Source of the DNA: Flavobacterium cupriresistens
GTDB taxonomy: Bacteria; Bacteroidota; Bacteroidia; Flavobacteriales; Flavobacteriaceae
Direction: 5' to 3'
DNA: 64,000 nucleotides
Assembly (NCBI RefSeq): GCF_020911925.1
Contig: NZ_CP087134.1
Coordinates: 2,914,001-2,978,000 of the forward strand
In this document: positions 8,105 through 19,266 of the stretch, piece after piece
Position numbering within the stretch: position 1 is the stretch's first letter
Layout of the letters: each line of letters begins with the position of its first letter
Program-made: the position numbers and the translations under genes
Notes under the pieces: model-generated
The model's database searches: none
Seen by the model: only the letters and a program-made list of their open reading frames with translations
Told to the model about the DNA's origin: nothing

Positions 8105-10291
8105 ATGATTAATTTCCCCCACGAGTTTCAGCTCGATGCTAAAGATTGTGGTCCTGCCTGTATAAAAATTATTGCAAAATATTATGGCAGGTTTTATAGC
8201 CTGCCTTTTTTACGTGATTTATGTGGTATCACGCGCGAAGGGGTCAGTTTTTTAGATCTTAGCGATGCTTGTGAAGCAATTAGTTTGCGTACTAAAAGTG
8301 TTAAAGTAGATTTTAGTGTTTTGCAGACAATTCCATTGCCTTGCATTGTACATTGGCAGGAGAGTCACTTTATTGTGGTTTATAAAATAACACAGAAACA
8401 AGTATATGTTTCAGATCCCGCAAAAGGGTTGTGTAAATATTCTTACGAGAGTTTTCAGGAAGACTGGTTAAAAGAATCAAAAGTGGGTGCTGTTTTAGCC
8501 ATAGAGCCCATGGCGGATTTTAAACAACGCTCTATAAGTGATAAATTAGAACGAAGAAAAACGTTAGAGAATTTTCTGGGGTACTTTACACCTTACAAAA
8601 AGAGTTTTGTAAACCTGTTTGTGGTGATGCTTATAGTGACATTGCTACAGGCTTTTTTGCCCTTTATTTCAAAATCGGTTATCGATGTTGGAATTCAGAC
8701 CAATGATTTAGATTTTATTGATCTTGTTTTAATCGCCAATATTACCATTATAGTCAGTATCTTATTGAGCAACATGATTCGCGATTGGATTTTACTGCAT
8801 CTTACTTCGCGAATAAACATCTCTTTGATATCAGATTATCTGATAAAATTAATGAAACTGCCTATTACTTTTTTTGAGAATAAGTTGATTGGAGATATTT
8901 TACAACGAGCGCAAGATCATGAGCGTATTCGGGATTTTATAATGAACAATTCGCTCAACTTTATCTTCTCTATTCTCACCTTTTTTATATTCGGAATCAT
9001 TCTGTTTGTTTACAGTCCGGTCTTGTGTTTGATTTATTTGATCGGTAGTACTTTATTTATTGGTTGGGTGGTCTTTTTTTTAAAATTCAGGAAAAAACTG
9101 GATTGGGAGTATTTTGACGTTCACACAAAAAATCAGAGTTACTGGGTGGAAACTATTGGAAGCATTCAGGATATAAAAATCAATAATTACGAAAAGCAAA
9201 AAAGATGGAAATGGGAGGCTTTGCAAGTTCAGTTATTTAAGATTGACCAAAAAATACTGCGAATTACCAATGCGCAAAATCTGGGAGCGCAATTTATTAA
9301 TCAATTAACCAATTTAATGATTACATTTTATTCTGCAAAAGCAGTGATAAAAGGTGATATTACATTTGGTGTAATGATTTCGACACAATTTATAATAGGG
9401 ATGCTTAATGGTCCGATTATGCAGTTCATTTCTTTTGTTCAATCTGCTCAATATGCAAAAATTAGTTTTTTAAGGCTTAACGAAATACACGAATTAGAGG
9501 AAGAAGAAGAAAACGAAACCAATAACAGCATCAAGCTTCCGGAAGATAAAAGCTTGCTATTACGAAATGTTAGTTTTCAGTACAGTAGAAATAGTCCTTA
9601 TATCTTAACGAATATTTCAATATTGATTCCGGAGGGAAAAGTAACTGCCATTGTAGGAGATAGCGGTAGCGGTAAGACCACTTTGTTGAAACTTATTTTA
9701 AGATTGTATAAACCGACCCATGGTGAACTTTCTATGGGGAATCTTAATATTCAGAACGTTAATCTAAAACAATGGAGAGCAAGTTGCGGAGCGGTGATGC
9801 AGGACGGCAAAATTTTTAGCGATACGATTCAAAATAACATTGTCTTGGACGATGAGAATATTGATTATGCAAGGTTGAAAAAAGCGGTAATGGTAGCCAA
9901 TATAGCAGCAGAAATAGAAGCTATGCCCAAAGGATATCAAACGATGATGGGAGAAAACGGCAGGGGTTTAAGTGGAGGACAGAAGCAACGTGTTCTGATT
10001 GCAAGAGCTTTGTACAAAGATCCCGACTATTTGTTTTTTGATGAGGCAACAAATTCACTGGATGTTATAAATGAGCAAAAAATTGTGACAGCATTAGAAG
10101 AGATTTTTAAGAATAAAACAGTAATCGTGGTAGCACATCGCTTGAGTACGATTCGTAAAGCAGATCAGATTATAGTGCTTAAAAATGGATTTATTAGTGA
10201 AATTGGAAATCATGATATGTTGATGACAAAAGAAGGTGGGCATTATTATGAATTGGTTAAAACACAGACAGGAGATACTGTAAATGGATAA
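8105..10291 (+). CDS. peptidase-containing ABC exporter (C39 peptidase, TM, ATPase)
   Basis: The order is C39 peptidase (1 to about 130), a transmembrane domain with about six helices (about 165-450) and an ABC ATPase (about 480-728). In the peptidase, Gln9, Cys15 (AKDCGPAC), His88 (HWQESHFIVV) and Asp104 fit the cysteine-protease catalytic set that cuts after double-glycine leaders. The ATPase has Walker A GDSGSGKT at 518-525, signature LSGGQ at 622-626, Walker B ending Asp646-Glu647 and the H-loop His at 678. The protein should cut and export the upstream leader-bearing lipase. The 728-residue length is normal. The HlyD gene overlaps its end by 8 bp. Confidence 0.95.
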   Translation: MINFPHEFQLDAKDCGPACIKIIAKYYGRFYSLPFLRDLCGITREGVSFLDLSDACEAISLRTKSVKVDFSVLQTIPLPCIVHWQESHFIVVYKITQKQVYVSDPAKGLCKYSYESFQEDWLKESKVGAVLAIEPMADFKQRSISDKLERRKTLENFLGYFTPYKKSFVNLFVVMLIVTLLQAFLPFISKSVIDVGIQTNDLDFIDLVLIANITIIVSILLSNMIRDWILLHLTSRINISLISDYLIKLMKLPITFFENKLIGDILQRAQDHERIRDFIMNNSLNFIFSILTFFIFGIILFVYSPVLCLIYLIGSTLFIGWVVFFLKFRKKLDWEYFDVHTKNQSYWVETIGSIQDIKINNYEKQKRWKWEALQVQLFKIDQKILRITNAQNLGAQFINQLTNLMITFYSAKAVIKGDITFGVMISTQFIIGMLNGPIMQFISFVQSAQYAKISFLRLNEIHELEEEEENETNNSIKLPEDKSLLLRNVSFQYSRNSPYILTNISILIPEGKVTAIVGDSGSGKTTLLKLILRLYKPTHGELSMGNLNIQNVNLKQWRASCGAVMQDGKIFSDTIQNNIVLDDENIDYARLKKAVMVANIAAEIEAMPKGYQTMMGENGRGLSGGQKQRVLIARALYKDPDYLFFDEATNSLDVINEQKIVTALEEIFKNKTVIVVAHRLSTIRKADQIIVLKNGFISEIGNHDMLMTKEGGHYYELVKTQTGDTVNG

Positions 10292-11609
10292 TAAAGGATT
10301 TCATAAAACACTAAACTCAAATCGAACCGAAGAGGTAGCTTGGATTATTGAAAAAATGCCGACTAAATTCGGAATTTTAATCAGCTCAGTTGCTATAGGT
10401 TTGGTATTGCTATTGTTGCTTTTTGGCTGGCTTATAAAATATCCGGAAGTATTAATGGGTCAAATTGTGATAAATACAAGACAGGCGCCTGTCAAATTAG
10501 TTGCATCGACTCAAGGGAATATTATATTGTTAGAACATGCTTCCGGTGCTAATGTACATGCCGGAGAATACATTGCCTACATAAAAAATGAAGCCAATTT
10601 AGCCGATGTCAAACTGTTGAAAAACACACTTGATGATATAAATATTCATGAAGTCGATTTTCAAAAACACCGTCATTTATTTCCTGAAAATTTATCTTTA
10701 GGAGATATAAATAATAAATACTATAACTTTTTAAATGCGCTGTATCAATATTTAGATTACACGAATCAACAGCCTTATGAGGTTCAAAAACAAATTAATA
10801 AAAAATTACTCGAGCTGCAGACAAAGAAATTTGAGCAGTTAAAAAATGATTTTAAAAGCCAAAAAATAAAACACGAAGTTTCACAGAGTCTTTTTTATAA
10901 AGATTCGACACTATATAGTAAAAATGTCACTTCCAAAGCAGATATAGAACGTTCAATTATAGCAAAAGCAAATAGTGAGCTGGATTATAAAGCAATTGAT
11001 AAAGAGATTAATAATACAAATTATCAAATCAATGAAGCTCATAATAAATCACAAGTAATTGCAATTGAAAAAACAGCTAAGGAAAGAGAAATGATTATTG
11101 GGTTATTTAATAGCTATTATGATTTAATCGATGCCATAAAAAAATGGGAACGGACGTATGTTTTTCTTTCCCCGATAAAAGGAAAAGTAGATTTTTTGAA
11201 TTTTCTTAAAGACAACGATTATATTCAGTCCGGAGAAGAATTATTTAAAATAGTACCAGATAATAACCAAATAATAGGACAGGTTAATCTGCCTGAAAAT
11301 GGCTCCGGTAAAGTGAAAATTGGACAAAGTGTTATAATTAAACTGAATAATTATCCTTATAATGAATATGGCTCGATTAAAGGTAAGGTGGTAAGGATAT
11401 CACTTGCAACAAACCAGCAGGTTCTTTCTGATAATCAAAAGAAAATGAGTTCCTATCTGGTTGATGTAAATCTGCCCTACGGATTAAAAACGAATTATGA
11501 TGTTGTATTAAATTTTCATGCTGAAGCTAAAGGAACAGCCGAGATCATAACAGAAGACAGGAGACTGATCGAACGCTTCTTTGATAATTTGAGATATAAA
11601 TTAGAATAG
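10284..11609 (+). CDS. HlyD-family membrane fusion adaptor
   Basis: This 441-residue protein has one N-terminal transmembrane helix (about 30-50, ending GWLIKYPE). A lipoyl/barrel-sandwich half follows around residue 65, then a long helical hairpin (about 130-290, rich in Lys, Glu and Gln) and a second beta half with KIGQSVIIKLNNYP and GSIKGKVVRIS. It would bridge the ABC exporter to an outer-membrane channel. It overlaps the exporter gene by 8 bp and closes the cassette. No TolC-type outer-membrane gene lies nearby, so a shared TolC from elsewhere is probably used; that is inference. Confidence 0.92.
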   Translation: MDNKGFHKTLNSNRTEEVAWIIEKMPTKFGILISSVAIGLVLLLLLFGWLIKYPEVLMGQIVINTRQAPVKLVASTQGNIILLEHASGANVHAGEYIAYIKNEANLADVKLLKNTLDDINIHEVDFQKHRHLFPENLSLGDINNKYYNFLNALYQYLDYTNQQPYEVQKQINKKLLELQTKKFEQLKNDFKSQKIKHEVSQSLFYKDSTLYSKNVTSKADIERSIIAKANSELDYKAIDKEINNTNYQINEAHNKSQVIAIEKTAKEREMIIGLFNSYYDLIDAIKKWERTYVFLSPIKGKVDFLNFLKDNDYIQSGEELFKIVPDNNQIIGQVNLPENGSGKVKIGQSVIIKLNNYPYNEYGSIKGKVVRISLATNQQVLSDNQKKMSSYLVDVNLPYGLKTNYDVVLNFHAEAKGTAEIITEDRRLIERFFDNLRYKLE

Positions 11610-11744
11610 AATTTCTTCCGAATAGGTAGGAGCAATGTTTTTAACTTTAAATAAAAATAAGGGTTACTTATTCCGTATTTTAGATTTATAGCAAAGTAGG
11701 ATTTAAGTGAGACCAATAAATTATTCAAAAATAAGTCGCTATAA

Positions 11745-13505
<1,761 letters not shown>

Positions 13506-13584
13506 TTAATATTCTGTAAGGTTGTAACGTTTGGATTAAACTCAAGACAAATAGCCTTTAACGAATAACCTTTTTTAAACTATA

Positions 13585-15489
13585 ATGGAAGAAAAAAAAT
13601 TTGACCTTAATTCAATCATTGGTTTTGTATTGATATTTGGAATTTTGATTTGGATTATGTACCAAAATCAACCTTCTGATAAGGAAATTGCTGCTGAAAA
13701 AGCCAAGAAAGAATTAGTTGCGAAACAAGAAGCTCAAGCTAAATCGGATAAAACTAAAACGGCAGTTTTGCCAGTTGTAGCAACAACTCCGGGCGATACA
13801 GTTCAATTAGCACAATTGCAAAAAACCTTAGGTGGTTTTGCTTACTCAGCGACACTTCCTTCTGCAAAGGAGTCTTTTACAACAATCGAAAATGAGAAGA
13901 TTAAACTAAAAATCGCTAATAAAGGAGGTTATATTGTTGAAGCTACTCTTAAAGAATTTGAAAAATTTCAAAAAGGTTCAAAACAATTAGTGGAATTAAT
14001 CAAAGATAATAATTCTAATTTAAACATTCAGTTACAAACAACAGATAACAGAACTTTAAATTCGAAAGATTTGTTTTTTGAGCCAACACTATCTAAAGTT
14101 GGAGCAGATCAGATTTTAACAATGCGTTTGAAAGCTGGAGCGAACGAATTTTTAGAATACAAATATATTTTAAAACCAAACGAATATTTAGTTGGTTTTG
14201 ATGTTCGTTCTCAAGGTTTGAATAAAATTTTAAATTCGTCTAAGCCATTAGATTTAGTTTGGGATTTAAAATCATACAGAAACGAGAAAAGTATTTCTAT
14301 CGAGAAGCGTTATGCGCAACTTGAATACGAATATGAAGATGAAAAATACAGTTCGGTAAGCGACGGTACAGCAAAAGAAGATACTCCTGAAAAAGTGAGT
14401 TATGTAGCGTTTAAGCAACACTTTTTCACGGCTATTTTGGCGACTGATAAACCATTTGAGAAATCTAAATTACAATCTGATGCTTTAGTAAAAGATGAAA
14501 AAATAGATACGACTTTTATCAAACAATTTAAAGCAACAGTTCCTTTAGCTTTTTCTAATGGAGAAGTGGATTATAAAATGAGTTGGTATTTTGGACCAGC
14601 TGATTATAAAGTTTTAAAAGCATATGATAAAAACTTCGAAAAAATTATTCCACTAGGATGGGGGATTTTCGGATGGATTAATCAATGGATTTTTATTCCA
14701 TTATTCGGATTCTTAAGCTCTTATATTGCTTATGGAATTGCGATTATCATTTTTACAATTATCATTAAATTGGCAATGTCGCCAATTACCTATAAGTCAT
14801 TTTTGTCTCAGGCTAAGATGAAAGTGTTACGTCCGGAGATTACAGAGTTGGGAGAAAAATTCAAAAAAGACCCAATGAAGAAACAACAGGAAACGATGAA
14901 ATTGTACAATAAAGCAGGGGTGAACCCAATGGCAGGATGTATTCCGGCATTGATTCAGCTTCCGTTTATGTATGCGTCATTCCAGTTCTTCCCATCTGCT
15001 TTTGAGTTAAGACAAAAAAGTTTCCTTTGGGCAGACGATTTATCATCTTTTGATGCGGTTGTAAACTTACCATTTCACATTCCTTTATATGGAGATCATA
15101 TCAGTTTGTTTCCAATTTTGGCTGCAATTGCGATTTTCTTCTATATGAAAATGACTTCGGGCGACCAACAAATGGCAGCTCCTCAACAAGAAGGTATGCC
15201 GGATATGGCGAAAATGATGAAAATCATGATTTACGTTTCACCATTAATGATGTTAATTTTCTTCAATAGTTATGGTGCAGGATTGAGTTTGTATAACTTT
15301 ATCTCTAACTTAATTACAATCGGAATTATGTTTGTAATTAAAAACTACATTGTGGATACAGATAAAATTCATGCTCAGATTCAGGAGAACAAGTTGAAAG
15401 AGCCTAAAAAGCAAAGTAAATTTCAACAACGTCTTCAGGAAGTAATGGAGCAACAAGAGGCCGCAAAAGGTCAGAATAAAAAGAAATAA
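13585..15489 (+). CDS. yidC: membrane protein insertase YidC
   Basis: YidC inserts and folds inner-membrane proteins, alone or with SecYEG. The 634-residue protein has a first transmembrane helix at about 8-25, a large periplasmic domain to about 355, then the conserved five-helix core. Core markers are KLAMSPITYKSFLSQAKM, NPMAGCIPALIQLPFMYASF and SLYNFISNLITIG. The C-terminus is a basic, Gln-rich tail, as expected for ribosome contact. It lies 79 bp after pyrG. The long periplasmic domain is normal for Gram-negative bacteria. Confidence 0.96.
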   Translation: MEEKKFDLNSIIGFVLIFGILIWIMYQNQPSDKEIAAEKAKKELVAKQEAQAKSDKTKTAVLPVVATTPGDTVQLAQLQKTLGGFAYSATLPSAKESFTTIENEKIKLKIANKGGYIVEATLKEFEKFQKGSKQLVELIKDNNSNLNIQLQTTDNRTLNSKDLFFEPTLSKVGADQILTMRLKAGANEFLEYKYILKPNEYLVGFDVRSQGLNKILNSSKPLDLVWDLKSYRNEKSISIEKRYAQLEYEYEDEKYSSVSDGTAKEDTPEKVSYVAFKQHFFTAILATDKPFEKSKLQSDALVKDEKIDTTFIKQFKATVPLAFSNGEVDYKMSWYFGPADYKVLKAYDKNFEKIIPLGWGIFGWINQWIFIPLFGFLSSYIAYGIAIIIFTIIIKLAMSPITYKSFLSQAKMKVLRPEITELGEKFKKDPMKKQQETMKLYNKAGVNPMAGCIPALIQLPFMYASFQFFPSAFELRQKSFLWADDLSSFDAVVNLPFHIPLYGDHISLFPILAAIAIFFYMKMTSGDQQMAAPQQEGMPDMAKMMKIMIYVSPLMMLIFFNSYGAGLSLYNFISNLITIGIMFVIKNYIVDTDKIHAQIQENKLKEPKKQSKFQQRLQEVMEQQEAAKGQNKKK

Positions 15490-15499
15490 GCACTAAAAG

Positions 15500-15527
15500 A
15501 AATCTCGATTTATCGGGATTTTTTTTT
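15500..15527 (+). terminator. intrinsic terminator after yidC
   Basis: Arms AAATCTCGAT (15500-15509) and ATCGGGATTT (15512-15521), with one G-U pair and followed by a T-run, start 11 bp after the yidC stop codon. Confidence 0.85.
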
Positions 15528-15551
15528 ACCACAGATATACTTTATAAAGTG

Positions 15552-15559
15552 TAATTTCG
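15552..15559 (+). promoter_or_regulatory. candidate -7 element TAATTTCG
   Basis: One mismatch from TAnnTTTG, 25 bp before the ATG at 15584 and right after a terminator. Confidence 0.35.
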
Positions 15560-15583
15560 TTAAAGTTTAAAAGGAATTAAAAG

Positions 15584-16303
15584 ATGATTTTAAGAAGAAT
15601 ACTACTTGGCTTTGCCTTACTGAATGTTATAGTAATAAATGCTCAAACAGACTTTAATAAGTTAGATGCAAACGGAAAAAAAGAAGGTTTGTGGAAAGGA
15701 ACTTATGAAGTTTCCAAACGTCCGAGATACGAAGGGACTTTCAGCCACGGAAAAGAAACCGGAGTATTTAAGTTTTTTGATGACACCAAAAAAGGAGATG
15801 TTGTTGCAACACGTGATTTTAGTGCCAATGATGGAAGTGCTTATAATATCTTTTATGATCAGAAAAAGAATAAAGTAAGTGAAGGAAAAGTGATCGGAAA
15901 AAATTACGAAGGGAAATGGACGTACTACCATAAAGCTTCAGCTATAGTAATGACCACCGAAAATTATAAAAATGGGAAATTGGAAGGTGCAAGGACCGTT
16001 TTTTACCCAAATGCTAAAGTCGCAGAAAAAATGACTTATGTGAATGGTCAGAAAGAAGGGATCTATGAAAAGTACGGGCAGAACGGAATTATTCTGGAGA
16101 AAAGTACCTACAAGAATGACGAATATAACGGAGATGCTGTTTTCTATGATTCTGATGGAGTGGTGGCTTCTGAAGGAAAATTTTTGAAAGGAAAAAAAGC
16201 CGGAATGTGGAAGTTTTACTTAAAAGGAAAACTGACGAAAGAAGTAAATATGAGTGATCCGAAAAGTAATTACCAGTCTGACTCAAAACCTAAAATGGAA
16301 TAG
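15584..16303 (+). CDS. secreted MORN-repeat / YwqK-like protein
   Basis: This 239-residue protein has a signal peptide ending near VINAQ. It then carries repeated beta-hairpin units of the YwqK/MORN type: KKEGLWKGTYE, YKNGKLEGARTVFYPN, YVNGQKEGIYEKY and FLKGKKAGMWKFY. Such repeats form an extended beta-sheet ribbon. Many databases call them YwqK-family antitoxins, but there is no toxin gene next to this one, and in Bacteroidetes they are common solitary envelope proteins. Function is unknown. It has its own candidate promoter and is not in an obvious operon. Confidence 0.8.
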   Translation: MILRRILLGFALLNVIVINAQTDFNKLDANGKKEGLWKGTYEVSKRPRYEGTFSHGKETGVFKFFDDTKKGDVVATRDFSANDGSAYNIFYDQKKNKVSEGKVIGKNYEGKWTYYHKASAIVMTTENYKNGKLEGARTVFYPNAKVAEKMTYVNGQKEGIYEKYGQNGIILEKSTYKNDEYNGDAVFYDSDGVVASEGKFLKGKKAGMWKFYLKGKLTKEVNMSDPKSNYQSDSKPKME

Positions 16304-16659
16304 AACTTTTTGGTGGCAGTTCAAATTTGAGGCTTTTTTTATGCCAAAATTTTTAGGCTTCTATTTCGGACTAAAGTAAAATAGATGCTAAGGATTTTTT
16401 TTGATTGGTAATTTGTAACTGTGATTTCGGATTATAGCTCGACTCAATGAAAATTACTTTATATTCTATTTTGTCTAGATTGAGTTGTTTATATGTGGAG
16501 TTTTTTTGATAGTATTTTTTTTAATTTTTAATAAAAAAATGGAGTGATGTTCTTTTTTGGTAAGTAAATATCTATATTCGCCGCTTAATCGCAATTTTGC
16601 ATTTTAATTAAAGAAGTGTTTTATTAGACTTCTTTTTGTATGAAAAAAAAGGAATATAT
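16304..16659. other. 356-bp intergenic region, no gene seen
   Basis: No supported ORF was seen. A short hairpin AAGAAGT (16611-16617) / ACTTCTT (16628-16634) followed by TTTG lies just before the metalloprotease gene. No exact TAnnTTTG was found near it. Confidence 0.5.
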
Positions 16660-18846
16660 ATGAGGAAAAACTACCATTTTTTATTGATTTTATTAGTAAT
16701 GTTTTTTTTTAATAATGTCGCTATCTCTCAAACTTCTCTAGGGACATGTACAAGCTTTATGAATAGCTTAAAGAAGGAGTTTATTGTTTCAAAGGGAAAA
16801 AGGGACGTGAAAAGTGTTTTACTTCAGACTGTCGATTCAAAAAAGTTTAATGGAAAAATAAATTACAAGGAATCAACTCCTTCGAGTGAATTTTTGATTG
16901 GAGAAATTAAAGATATTTCAGAGTCTTCTTTTTATATTAAAGTAATTGGGCAGTCATTGGAAGGGCATATTATTTTAAGAAAAACAAAAGAAGCATATAA
17001 GTATTCTTCTGATACTCATGGAAATGCTTATGTTTCAAAAGTAGACATAAATTCTTTGATTTGTGTGGAATATAGTAAACTGCCACAAAAAAAGACCACA
17101 ACTACAAAGTATAATGTTGCAGAGTTGAGTGCTAACATATTTAGTTTAGAAAGCTTGCCAGGCGGAAAAGGTTGTGTACTGTTGGATTTTGACGGTTACA
17201 ATATGCTTGCTGGAAATTATTGGAATGAAGGGAAAGCAATTAATGCAGCTCCGGCTGGATTGAGAAGCGCTTATATAATGGAACTTTTTGAAATTGTTGC
17301 AGAAGATTTCAGACCATTTAATCTGAATATAACAACAAATGAAGCCGTTTTTAATAAGTATCCTAAATCGAAAAGGATGCGTATAGTGCTGACCACAACA
17401 AAAACTGCAAGTCCAAAAGCGGGTGGAGTAGCTTATATGGGGTCCTTTGGCTGGGATAATGATGTTCCGGCCTGGTGTTTTAATCTTAATAATGGTAAGG
17501 ATGCTGGAGATACCTGTTCTCATGAAATAGGGCATACTTTTGGGTTAGAACATGATGGACGTACTTTGCCGACGGAAGAATATTTTTACGGATTAGACAA
17601 TACTTCCTGGGCACCAATTATGGGGTTTAGTTATTACAGACCTGTTGCGCAATGGAGCAAGGGAGAATACAATAGCGCAAATAATAAAGAGAGTGATGTT
17701 GATGTTATTTCCGGACGGGAATATGGAGTGGGGTACAGAATGGATGATTATGGTAATGATGTATCTTCAGCACTTAGTTTAACTCACGATGATACAGGAT
17801 TGATTATTAAAAAAGAGGGCGTAATCGAAAAAGAAAGTGATCGTGATTTCTTTGCATTTACCACCAAAGGAGGAAATGTAATAATCAACGCTAATGCAAT
17901 AAACGGATCTGGTAAAGGGAATCTCCATGTTGCAATTACGTTGCATAATTCGACTGGTGCTGAAATAGAAAAATTTTGGAATCCGAACCCTTATTCGCTC
18001 AATGCGTCAATGAGTATAGACCTGCCGGCAGGTAAATATTTTATCAGCGTGAGTGGAATTGGAGCTGGCGATATTTTATATGGCGGTTATTCTGCATACG
18101 GTTCGGTTGGGGGGTATTCTATTTCAGGGTTTATTTCGATCTCGGACACCCCTGTTTCGGATATCTTTATTTCCGGAGTACAAACAAACGTAAGTTGTTA
18201 TGGGGAAGCTGACGGAGTTGTTCGTGCAAGCGTTGTGGGAGGATCCGGTAATTACACTTATGCTTGGACGCCTTTCGGAGGAACAACTGCCACCGCATCC
18301 GATTTAAAAGCAGGTATTTATAGCCTAATAGTTAAGGATGATAAAGGGGGAAGTAAAACGAGAACCTTTAATATAACAGAACCTCCGGCTTTAAATTCAA
18401 ATGTAACGGTTGGAACTGAAGTTTTAATTGCGGATCAATCCGGTGCGACTTACCAATGGTACGAATGTCCTATATCATCAATCGATGGAGAAACAGGTCA
18501 ATTCTTTGAACCAAAGATAGATGGCTCCTATAAAGTTGTAATGACTTTAAATGGTTGTACTGTTTCTTCCGATTGTATAAACTTTAACAATCTTAGTACA
18601 GTATCGTTCGATAAAGCTGTAAAGTTTATGTTACATCCAAACCCAAGTAATAAAATTATAACGATCAAGTCAGATCATGATGCGGATTTAAATCTTATTA
18701 ACTCATTGGGAGGAATCATTAAAACATTTAAAGTAGTAGCAGAGGTAGATAAAATAGTAAATGTCGAAAATTTAGCTAATGGTATTTATTTTATTTGTGA
18801 AATAAGGGAAGGAAAATTAATCACTCATAAATTTGTGAAAAACTAG
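16660..18846 (+). CDS. secreted zinc metalloprotease with SprB repeat and T9SS sorting domain
   Basis: The signal peptide is hydrophobic and ends near NVAIS. I prefer ATG 16660 because the in-frame ATG at 16636 adds a charged, non-signal segment. The catalytic domain has the extended zinc motif HEIGHTFGLEH (288-298), typical of metzincin-type proteases. Next comes a PPC-like beta domain (about 380-490; DRDFFAFTTKGG, LPAGKYFISVSG), then one SprB repeat (about 510-580; VSCYGEADG, YTYAWTPFGG). The C-terminus is a type A T9SS sorting domain (LHPNPSNKIITI to the terminal FVKN). It should be exported by Sec, then by T9SS to the surface or medium. Probable roles are extracellular protein degradation. 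Length is 728 residues. Confidence 0.9.
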   Translation: MRKNYHFLLILLVMFFFNNVAISQTSLGTCTSFMNSLKKEFIVSKGKRDVKSVLLQTVDSKKFNGKINYKESTPSSEFLIGEIKDISESSFYIKVIGQSLEGHIILRKTKEAYKYSSDTHGNAYVSKVDINSLICVEYSKLPQKKTTTTKYNVAELSANIFSLESLPGGKGCVLLDFDGYNMLAGNYWNEGKAINAAPAGLRSAYIMELFEIVAEDFRPFNLNITTNEAVFNKYPKSKRMRIVLTTTKTASPKAGGVAYMGSFGWDNDVPAWCFNLNNGKDAGDTCSHEIGHTFGLEHDGRTLPTEEYFYGLDNTSWAPIMGFSYYRPVAQWSKGEYNSANNKESDVDVISGREYGVGYRMDDYGNDVSSALSLTHDDTGLIIKKEGVIEKESDRDFFAFTTKGGNVIINANAINGSGKGNLHVAITLHNSTGAEIEKFWNPNPYSLNASMSIDLPAGKYFISVSGIGAGDILYGGYSAYGSVGGYSISGFISISDTPVSDIFISGVQTNVSCYGEADGVVRASVVGGSGNYTYAWTPFGGTTATASDLKAGIYSLIVKDDKGGSKTRTFNITEPPALNSNVTVGTEVLIADQSGATYQWYECPISSIDGETGQFFEPKIDGSYKVVMTLNGCTVSSDCINFNNLSTVSFDKAVKFMLHPNPSNKIITIKSDHDADLNLINSLGGIIKTFKVVAEVDKIVNVENLANGIYFICEIREGKLITHKFVKN

Positions 18847-18871
18847 TATTTAGAAAATATCTTTTTATCTG

Positions 18872-18934
18872 TCATTACACCTGATTTTTGCCTGTAGTAA
18901 GACCTGAATGGTTTGGTAAAATCAGGTGTAATGA
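18872..18934. repeat. perfect 17-bp inverted repeat with 29-nt loop
   Basis: TCATTACACCTGATTTT (18872-18888) and its exact reverse complement (18918-18934) flank a 29-nt spacer. It lies 26 bp after the metalloprotease stop codon. The long loop is unusual for an intrinsic terminator, though the right arm is followed by TTTTGATT. Confidence 0.7.
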
Positions 18935-19229
18935 TTTTGATTCAGAAAAAAATACATTCCAAAATTTTTTAGACAGAAAAATAGAAAGTATAATTTCATC
19001 TTTAGTAGTAAAGTTTGAATAGTGGTGAGCGTATTTAAGTTTTATCCAAAAAACGACTTAGGGAAATTCCTAAAGAAATAGAAAGAACTTCACATTCTTT
19101 AAGAAAAAAAATAGGTGCCTTGCATTGACTTTGGTGATTTTTGCGGGCAAACAAAAAATACAATAAGTTTTATCTACCGCAGCATTATATAAAGTAATCA
19201 AAAGAATTACAATTATCTATAATTTGGCT

Positions 19230-19237
19230 TACCTTTG
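19230..19237 (+). promoter_or_regulatory. -7 promoter element TACCTTTG of mnmA
   Basis: Exact TAnnTTTG match 29 bp before the mnmA ATG. Confidence 0.65.
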
Positions 19238-19266
19238 CACCCTTGTAAAAATATAAACGAGTTAAA

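Larger units (their letters stand above)
18847..19266. other. 420-bp intergenic region
   Basis: It holds a perfect 17-bp inverted repeat near its left end and the mnmA promoter near its right end. Between 18950 and 19190 nothing recognisable was seen and no supported ORF exists. Confidence 0.6.

Noticed and set aside
15584..16303. Antitoxin role suggested by the YwqK family name.
   Set aside because: No toxin gene is adjacent and the protein has a Sec signal peptide. The MORN-type repeats do not by themselves imply an antitoxin.
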